From Avispirillum sp959601495 (lineage in GTDB: Bacteria; Bacillota; Clostridia; Oscillospirales; CAG-272), in assembly GCA_959601495.1 (NCBI GenBank), contig CAUGPT010000006.1, forward strand, positions 1-64,000: a stretch of DNA of 64,000 nt, read 5' to 3'. Below the pieces are notes generated by a model, which worked only from the letters and a program-made list of their open reading frames with translations, was not told the DNA's origin and did no database searches. Below, piece after piece: positions 59,299-64,000 of the stretch. Position 1 is the stretch's first letter; every line of letters begins with the position of its first letter. Made by a program: the position numbers and the translations under genes.

Positions 59299-60522
59299 AT
59301 GGATATTCCGAAAAGCAGAATAGATTTTCTCGATTGGGAAATGGGAGTTTTTTTCCATTTCGGCATACGCACGTTTTACGAAGGACACGTTGACTGGGAT
59401 ATGAAGCCCATGCCCGCCGAAGCGTTTGATCCTGCAGAGCTTGACTGCGAGCAGTGGATACGCACGGCAAAGGACGGCGGCGCGACATATGCCATTCTTG
59501 TCTGCAAGCACCACGACGGTTTTGCAAACTGGCCTTCAAAATACACGGATTATTCCGTAGCGGCAACTCCCTGGAAGGACGGTCGCGGCGACGTTGTACG
59601 CGAGTTTTGCGATGCCTGCCGCAAGTACGGTCTGAAAGTAGGACTGTACTACTCCCCCGCGCAGTTCGGCAGCGCGAAGATGAATGCCCGCGAATACGAC
59701 GATTATTTTATAAATCAGATAGGCGAGCTTTTGCGTAACTACGGCAAGATAGATTACATCTGGTTTGACGGCTGCGGCAGCGAGAATCACAAATACGACA
59801 CCGAGCGCATTACGTCGGAGATACGCCGTATGCAGCCTGAAATTCTCATATTCAACATGTGGGATCCTGATACGCGCTGGATCGGCAACGAGGCGGGCAT
59901 TGCGTCCATGAGAGACGCGCCAGAGGTCAACAGTCTTGCGTTCTCCGTACAGACCGAAGTAAAGGACGCGCTTGATGAGGAAGTTTTTCTCCCCGGCGAG
60001 TGTGACTGCCGCATAAAGCGCGAATGGTTCTACGGCGATGCCGACTGCGCGAACCTCAAAAGCCTTGAAGAACTTTGGGGGCTGTATCTTATGTCGGTAG
60101 GCCACGGCTGCAACCTGCTTCTGAATATCGCGCCCGACAGACGGGGACTTATCCCCGAAGCGGACGCCGCCAGATTTATTGAGCTCGGCAAAAAAATCAA
60201 AGAAGAGTTTTCCTCCCCCGTCGCCCGCTTTACCGATTTTGAGAAAGACGGCGACTGCTTCAGAACGGTGATACCCATTCCCTACAACAAACTTATCAGA
60301 TACATAGTAATTAAAGAGGATATCTCAAACGGCAGCTCCGTCACGGACTTTGATGTCAACGTTCTTCCCCGTGATTTCGGCGACGCAAAAACCGTGTTCC
60401 GCGGCTGCTGCATAGGACATAAAGCCATATGCCCCCTGCCGCCGCTGGGCGCACGGGCGATAGAAGTAAAAATAACCGGAGCAAAAGGCGATTTCAACAT
60501 CACCGACATTGAGGTATACTGA
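59299..60522 (+). CDS. GH29 alpha-L-fucosidase-like protein
   Basis: A 407-residue glycoside hydrolase of family 29. The catalytic nucleophile Asp lies in IDYIWFDGCGSE near residue 156, with HHDGFANWPSKYTDYSV and FFHFGIRTFYEGH as family signatures. There is no signal peptide, so it acts in the cytoplasm on imported fucosyl oligosaccharides. It overlaps the ECF S-component gene by one base (TGATG), suggesting coupled translation. AAAGGCAAA precedes the ATG weakly. Confidence 0.88.
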   Translation: MDIPKSRIDFLDWEMGVFFHFGIRTFYEGHVDWDMKPMPAEAFDPAELDCEQWIRTAKDGGATYAILVCKHHDGFANWPSKYTDYSVAATPWKDGRGDVVREFCDACRKYGLKVGLYYSPAQFGSAKMNAREYDDYFINQIGELLRNYGKIDYIWFDGCGSENHKYDTERITSEIRRMQPEILIFNMWDPDTRWIGNEAGIASMRDAPEVNSLAFSVQTEVKDALDEEVFLPGECDCRIKREWFYGDADCANLKSLEELWGLYLMSVGHGCNLLLNIAPDRRGLIPEADAARFIELGKKIKEEFSSPVARFTDFEKDGDCFRTVIPIPYNKLIRYIVIKEDISNGSSVTDFDVNVLPRDFGDAKTVFRGCCIGHKAICPLPPLGARAIEVKITGAKGDFNITDIEVY

Positions 60523-61070
60523 TGGCTAATCAAAAAGCAAAAAACGGGCTGCATAGCCTTATATACTCCGCATTATTTCTCGCGCTTGCATACGTTCTTC
60601 CCTTTCTGACAGGTCAGATACAGCAGATAGGCAACATGCTGTGCCCCATGCACATTCCCGTGCTGCTCTGCGGATTTATCTGCGGATGGCAGTGGGGACT
60701 TACAGTCGGCGCTGCGGCGCCTCTGCTGCGCTCGCTGACTCTCCACATGCCGCCTTTGTTTCCGTCAGCCGTTTGCATGGCATTTGAACTTGCGGCATAC
60801 GGCGCAATTGCCGGCCTTATGAACCGCGTGCTGCCTAAAAAGCCTGCCTTTACATATGTTTCCCTGCTTATTTCCATGGTCGCCGGCAGACTGGTGTGGG
60901 GGCTTGCAATGTTCATCTGCCTCGGTGCCACCGGCGGCTCCTTCGGTCTCAAAGCTTTTCTCAGCGGTGCGATCATCAACGCCGTCCCCGGCATCATCGT
61001 GCAGATAGTGCTCATCCCGCCTATCGTCATGCTGTATGACAAACTCAGCAAAAAGCCCCAAAGCATTTAA
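60522..61070 (+). CDS. ECF transporter substrate-binding (S) component
   Basis: A 182-residue membrane protein with about six helices. The family motif LCPMHIPVLLCGFICGWQWG and SLTLHMPPLFPSAVCMAFELAAYG resemble uncharacterised ECF S components common in Clostridia, which usually bind vitamins or small metabolites. It needs an EcfAAT module encoded elsewhere. The one-base overlap with the fucosidase gene is notable because ECF systems are not known for sugar uptake, so linkage may be coincidental. Confidence 0.8.
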   Translation: MANQKAKNGLHSLIYSALFLALAYVLPFLTGQIQQIGNMLCPMHIPVLLCGFICGWQWGLTVGAAAPLLRSLTLHMPPLFPSAVCMAFELAAYGAIAGLMNRVLPKKPAFTYVSLLISMVAGRLVWGLAMFICLGATGGSFGLKAFLSGAIINAVPGIIVQIVLIPPIVMLYDKLSKKPQSI

Positions 61071-61075
61071 GTATT

Positions 61076-61106
61076 AAATGACCCGCCGCGCCGCGGCGGG
61101 TCATTT
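61076..61106 (+). terminator. Terminator of the fucosidase-ECF unit
   Basis: AAATGACCCGCCGC and GCGGCGGGTCATTT form a 14-bp stem just past the stop codon. Confidence 0.8.
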
Positions 61107-61115
61107 GTATAAAGT

Positions 61116-61141
61116 AAAAAGCCGCCCGAGGGCGGCTTTTT
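61116..61141 (-). terminator. Terminator of the Rrf2-tcdA unit
   Basis: AAAAAGCCGCCC and GGGCGGCTTTTT pair with a 2-base centre. It is U-rich on the minus strand and also acts for the convergent plus-strand unit. Confidence 0.85.
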
Positions 61142-61156
61142 TCACATATTTACACT

Positions 61157-61936
61157 TTAACGTACCTTTGCGGTCGGCGCTTTGTATCCCACAAGATCTT
61201 TTATGACCTCGCCCGCAATTATAAGTCCGACTACGGACGGCACAAATGCGTTAGAGCCCGGAATATCCCTGCGTACAGTACTCTTTCTCTCCGTGTCCGA
61301 CGGGCGGATGCAGTGGGTCCTGCAGCTGATCTCATCGCTTTCGATGGGTCTTACGGGAGCTTCCTCGGAATATACGACCTTCAGGCTGTCTATATGTCTT
61401 TTGCGGCACTCGCCACGTATGACACGTGCCAGCGGGCAGACGGCGGTGTCGTATATATCCGCGACCCTGAATGCCGTGGGATCGGTCTTGTTGCCCGCTC
61501 CCATAGAGCATATTATGGGTGTCAGGCATGCCTTTGCGTTCGTTATAAGCGCAAGCTTTCCGCTGACGGTGTCGATGGCGTCTACAACGTAGTCAAAGTC
61601 ATGAAAATCAAACTGATCCGCGGTTTCGGGCAGATAGAACGTTTTGTGCTTTGTAACTTTGCAGGCGGGATTTATGGAAAGTATGCGCCTTTCTCCCTCA
61701 TCCACCTTGTATTTGCCCACGTTTTCTCTTGTTGCAAGTATCTGACGGTTTATGTTTGTAAGGCATATCCTGTCGTCGTCAATAAGATCGATCGCGCCGA
61801 CGCCGGAGCGCGCAAGCGCCTCGACCGTATATCCGCCCACACCGCCTATGCCGAATACCGCAACGCGGCTGTTTTCAAGGCGCTGCATTGCTTCTTTACC
61901 GAATATAAGTTCCGTTCTCGAAAACTGATTAAGCAT
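61157..61936 (-). CDS. tcdA: tRNA threonylcarbamoyladenosine dehydratase
   Basis: A 259-residue E1-like enzyme (ThiF/YgdL family) that dehydrates the t6A37 modification of tRNAs to cyclic t6A. The ATP-binding GIGGVGGYTVEALARSG is near residue 31, and the adenylation Asp/Arg region LIDDDRICLTNINRQI follows. The catalytic region SMGAGNKTDPTAFRV and the C-terminal GSNAFVPSVVGLIIAGEVI are typical. It lies 11 bp after an Rrf2 regulator. A sulfur donor may be needed, consistent with the iron-sulfur-type regulator. Confidence 0.93.
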   Translation of the reverse strand: MLNQFSRTELIFGKEAMQRLENSRVAVFGIGGVGGYTVEALARSGVGAIDLIDDDRICLTNINRQILATRENVGKYKVDEGERRILSINPACKVTKHKTFYLPETADQFDFHDFDYVVDAIDTVSGKLALITNAKACLTPIICSMGAGNKTDPTAFRVADIYDTAVCPLARVIRGECRKRHIDSLKVVYSEEAPVRPIESDEISCRTHCIRPSDTERKSTVRRDIPGSNAFVPSVVGLIIAGEVIKDLVGYKAPTAKVR

Positions 61937-61947
61937 TGATTCTCCGT

Positions 61948-62397
61948 CTACTCCGTTTTGCCGGTCAAATGTCGCCGGTCTGTATAGTCTTTTCTGCCGT
62001 CCGCAATATCCGCAAGGGATATAGCCGAAAAATAGTCGCGTGTCAGCTCATAATAGCCCTGCCATACAGGCAGCGTTCTGCACTGTGCCGACTCCTCGCA
62101 TACGGGGCTGTCCTTCTGCATACAGGCGACGGGAGCAAGATCTCCCTCGGCACTTGAAAGTATATCCCACAGACTGATCTCTTCTGCGGGACGCGAAAGT
62201 CTGTATCCGCCTCCTATACCCTGAGTGCTGACAACAAGCCCCGCGCGTCTCAGCGACGGCATGATCCTCTCAAGATATTTCAGCGAAAGTCCCTGACGGC
62301 GCGCAACGTCCTTCATGCAGACGCACTCACCGTCTTTGCCGTTCATCCACAGATCAAGCAGTATGCGAATTGAATATCTTCCCTTTGTAGTTATCAT
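61948..62397 (-). CDS. Rrf2-family transcriptional regulator
   Basis: A 149-residue Rrf2 regulator. The winged helix is at residues 1-65 (TTKGRYSIRILLDLW; LSLKYLERIMPSLRRAGLV), followed by the GIGGGYRLSRP wing. The effector region holds three cysteines in CMQKDSPVCEESAQC (C-x7-C-x5-C), close to the C-x5-C-x5-C of IscR, so it may bind an iron-sulfur cluster. GGGAGG precedes the ATG. It is the first gene of the unit with tcdA, and likely autoregulates. Confidence 0.87.
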   Translation of the reverse strand: MITTKGRYSIRILLDLWMNGKDGECVCMKDVARRQGLSLKYLERIMPSLRRAGLVVSTQGIGGGYRLSRPAEEISLWDILSSAEGDLAPVACMQKDSPVCEESAQCRTLPVWQGYYELTRDYFSAISLADIADGRKDYTDRRHLTGKTE

Positions 62398-62939
62398 CGT
62401 GCGCCTCCCTTCAGCATCAGTCGTGCGCTTTTATACCTATAGATTATACTGCTTTTTGCCGTTCAAGTCAAGCACCGCAGATAAAGCGAAACATATAAAA
62501 TTGGTTTATGTACACACATATATGCGCCGCCGTTTTCCACGAGGTGTGCACACCTTCATTAAAAAACGCAGCAAAAGTGGACGTTTCTAACCGAAGAGGC
62601 GCTTTTGTACTGTATTTCTTGATAAATGAAATACAGAAGCCAACCGGACAAATACTTCTCCGCATTACCTGTCAGCAAAAAGCAAACCAATATCAGGCAT
62701 TTTCGAATTAACCATATCGTTAGAATTGCTGCATATCGTAAATACGCCAATATTGTAATAGCTGTCTCCGGCGTATTGCTGTCGGAAACTGCACTGATGA
62801 CTGCCGCGGTCACTGGCAGAGCCGAATTGTGTCGTCCGATAAATACTCTGCTTTTATACATTTGCAGCACTGAATTATAACAATTGCTGTTAAAGCTGCA
62901 AAAATATATAATCTTTTCATTTTATCTCAGTAAAGGTTC
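62398..62939. other. Gene-poor stretch between Rrf2 and the edge cluster
   Basis: 542 bp, AT-rich in its second half. Minus-strand frames include a 36-codon frame at 62810-62920 (signal-like start MKRLYIFAALTAIVIIQ) 19 bp after the next gene and an overlapping 103-codon frame at 62559-62870 with a hydrophobic core. Neither has a good ribosome site. They may be remains of one decayed small membrane-protein gene; no gene can be supported with confidence. Confidence 0.5.
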
Positions 62940-63548
62940 TCACTTACCTATGGGCAATATAACCGTCATTTCGAGGTTTTCAAGCATCTCCATAAGCCAG
63001 CTGAGATTTTTATGATAAGAATCATATCTTTTGCGGCTGAACCATGGGAAGCAATAAACCTGCTTTCCCATGCTGTAGCCGATCGCCGCCATCGCCCTGT
63101 ACTGCTCGTTTCCGACCGCCTTTACAGGTCTTTCAAAGCGCTGATCGTCAAGGCAAAAAATGTTTTTAACCTCGTCCACCGTCTTGTTCGATCCATTTTT
63201 CTTAAGCGCCTCGAATACAAGCCGACGCACGCTTTTTCTGCTGCTGAAGGCAGGATAAAGAGTGTCCATGTAGCAAGCGTATTTTTCCAACTCTGTAAAA
63301 GGATACTTCTGCTCATTAATACTGACATCAACATCTTCAAAAGTCATGAAATCCTTTGGGCGCGCGCTCTTCATCCCGATAAGATAGCTTGCTGGCCAAA
63401 ACTCTTCGTCCACTTCGCCCTCAAGGCGGTTTACACCTTTAGTAAAAGAATATACAAATTTTGACGATATTGAACTAAAATAGGTACAGAAATACGATCG
63501 GCAGGTTACATATCCGTCGCATCTCAGCTTTATACTTTCAATTTTCAT
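62940..63548 (-). CDS. Conserved protein of unknown function, 202 residues
   Basis: A 202-residue protein without a signal peptide. The segments FVYSFTKGVNRLEGEVDEEFW, PASYLIGMKSARPKDF, ELEKYACYMDTLYPAFSSRKSVR and GNEQYRAMAAIGYSMGKQVYCFPW look well conserved; similar proteins occur in Clostridia as ABC-ATPase-like, but no complete Walker motif is visible. The start ATG 63548 lies just 4 bp after the stop of the upstream gene, with only a weak GGA site. An open upstream extension overlaps that gene in another frame and is not used. The function is unknown. Confidence 0.7.
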   Translation of the reverse strand: MKIESIKLRCDGYVTCRSYFCTYFSSISSKFVYSFTKGVNRLEGEVDEEFWPASYLIGMKSARPKDFMTFEDVDVSINEQKYPFTELEKYACYMDTLYPAFSSRKSVRRLVFEALKKNGSNKTVDEVKNIFCLDDQRFERPVKAVGNEQYRAMAAIGYSMGKQVYCFPWFSRKRYDSYHKNLSWLMEMLENLEMTVILPIGK

Positions 63549-63552
63549 ACTG

Positions 63553-64000
63553 CTATCCGTTGTATTCCGTAATGTTCCACCGATAAGCATCTTTTCCCAC
63601 AAGCCCGTCGGCTGAGGGATCAATATAGCTGTCTTCTCCCATTCCGACATACGACTTCCCTGCTTCAGACTCAAGAGTTACCTTAAGCCCTTCAAGGGAG
63701 GCGGCATTTCGGCAGTTGCTTCTTTCCCGAAGACCGAGGCGACTATCGTCTGCGCAAAGGCATTTCGCTGGATCCGCAAGAGGATGAAGCGTATATTCAC
63801 CTGTATCCGGCACTTCAATAAGCCACCACAGCTGATAAACGCTGCCGTCCTCTTTAGGCAGATTTTCAATTCTTGCGCGATTATACGAAAGCGCATTGCC
63901 GTCGCCGTCGGTGATCATGACAGGCGTGCATGATTTTACAGAAATAAATCTGTATGATCCGTTATTGAACCCAATCTTATATACTGCCCGTCTCGGCAGG
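63553..64000 (-). CDS. Partial beta-trefoil-like (ricin-type) protein, 5' end beyond the window
   Basis: At least 148 codons are open to the window edge, so the true start lies beyond 64000. The visible part reads YRFISVKSCTPVMITDGDG, QLWWLIEVPDTGEYTLHPL and KCLCADDSRLGLRE, a spacing that resembles beta-trefoil carbohydrate-binding modules. It ends YRWNITEYNG. It is followed 4 bp later by the unknown gene, so the two form a cotranscribed pair. The domain call is tentative. Confidence 0.6.
   Translation of the reverse strand, partial: LPRRAVYKIGFNNGSYRFISVKSCTPVMITDGDGNALSYNRARIENLPKEDGSVYQLWWLIEVPDTGEYTLHPLADPAKCLCADDSRLGLRERSNCRNAASLEGLKVTLESEAGKSYVGMGEDSYIDPSADGLVGKDAYRWNITEYNG

Noticed and set aside
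62559..62870. A 103-codon minus-strand frame with a hydrophobic core
   Set aside because: It has no ribosome site and its C-terminal part looks random; at best it is a remnant, so it is described only in the intergenic entry.
63548..63674. A longer reading of the 202-residue unknown protein, extending upstream to 63674
   Set aside because: The extension overlaps the beta-trefoil-like gene in another frame; the upstream gene stops at 63553 and the ATG at 63548 is naturally spaced.

Overview
The window looks like chromosomal DNA of a moderately GC-rich, strictly anaerobic Clostridia-type Firmicute, most likely an uncultured gut Oscillospirales/Clostridiales relative. The grounds are a dgt-dnaG-rpoD macromolecular-synthesis operon, an isoleucine T-box ahead of a type-2 ileS, an ammonia-dependent asparagine synthetase (asnA), a glycyl radical enzyme with its activase, GH94 and GH29 glycan genes, and strong Shine-Dalgarno sites with TTGACA/TATAAT promoters. 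No organism name can be given from the sequence alone.

Layout. 0-7.6 kb: SGNH hydrolase, DUF1846 protein, two small membrane proteins, YbaK deacylase, NAD(P)HX repair enzyme and a GH94 phosphorylase-like protein. 7.7-13.3 kb: a five-gene minus-strand operon resembling dltABCD (adenylation enzyme, carrier protein, MBOAT acyltransferase, SGNH protein) but with a fold-type III PLP decarboxylase between the adenylation and carrier genes; its promoter abuts a perfect 9-bp dyad. A divergent XRE regulator and a small protein sharing its C-terminal motif follow. 14.4-15.5 kb: asnA.

15.5-21.3 kb (minus strand) and 33.6-37.2 kb (plus strand): two halves of one phage morphogenesis block. The first carries scaffold, N4-gp56-family major capsid, small capsid-associated protein, connector, beta-propeller-like protein, a 58-aa protein and an Ala/Gly-rich virion-type protein. 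The second carries a TerS-like protein, TerL, portal and a Prp-type protease. All are intact. One inversion with breakpoints near 21.3-21.5 and 37.2-37.4 kb would rejoin them in the usual phage order. No integrase, replication, lysis or tail-fibre gene is seen here, so a domesticated or gene-transfer-agent-like capsid is possible, though unproven. Between the halves lie a C39-peptidase-like lipoprotein, a solute-binding lipoprotein, rpoD, dnaG, dgt, T-box/ileS, a class V aminotransferase and a DUF3343 protein.

37.3-50.5 kb: a Cys-rich Clostridia protein, lipid kinase, galM, galE, a sugar nucleotidyltransferase, a Crp/Fnr regulator with a palindrome at its promoter followed by an NMT1/SsuA-type ABC transporter, a DUF624 membrane protein, a small membrane protein, a cohesin-like surface protein and guaB. 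50.5-57.2 kb: APH-like kinase, Nudix hydrolase, AraC regulator divergent from a glycyl radical enzyme and activase, TIGR04076 protein, alpha/beta hydrolase. 57.2-58.4 kb: a low-GC insert with a four-helix-bundle gene bracketed by two 98-bp direct repeats (97/98 identical), next to two tRNA-Leu genes. 58.5-64 kb: TetR regulator, GH29 fucosidase coupled to an ECF S component, TcdA with an Rrf2 regulator, a poor intergenic stretch, and two proteins of unknown function, the last cut by the window edge.
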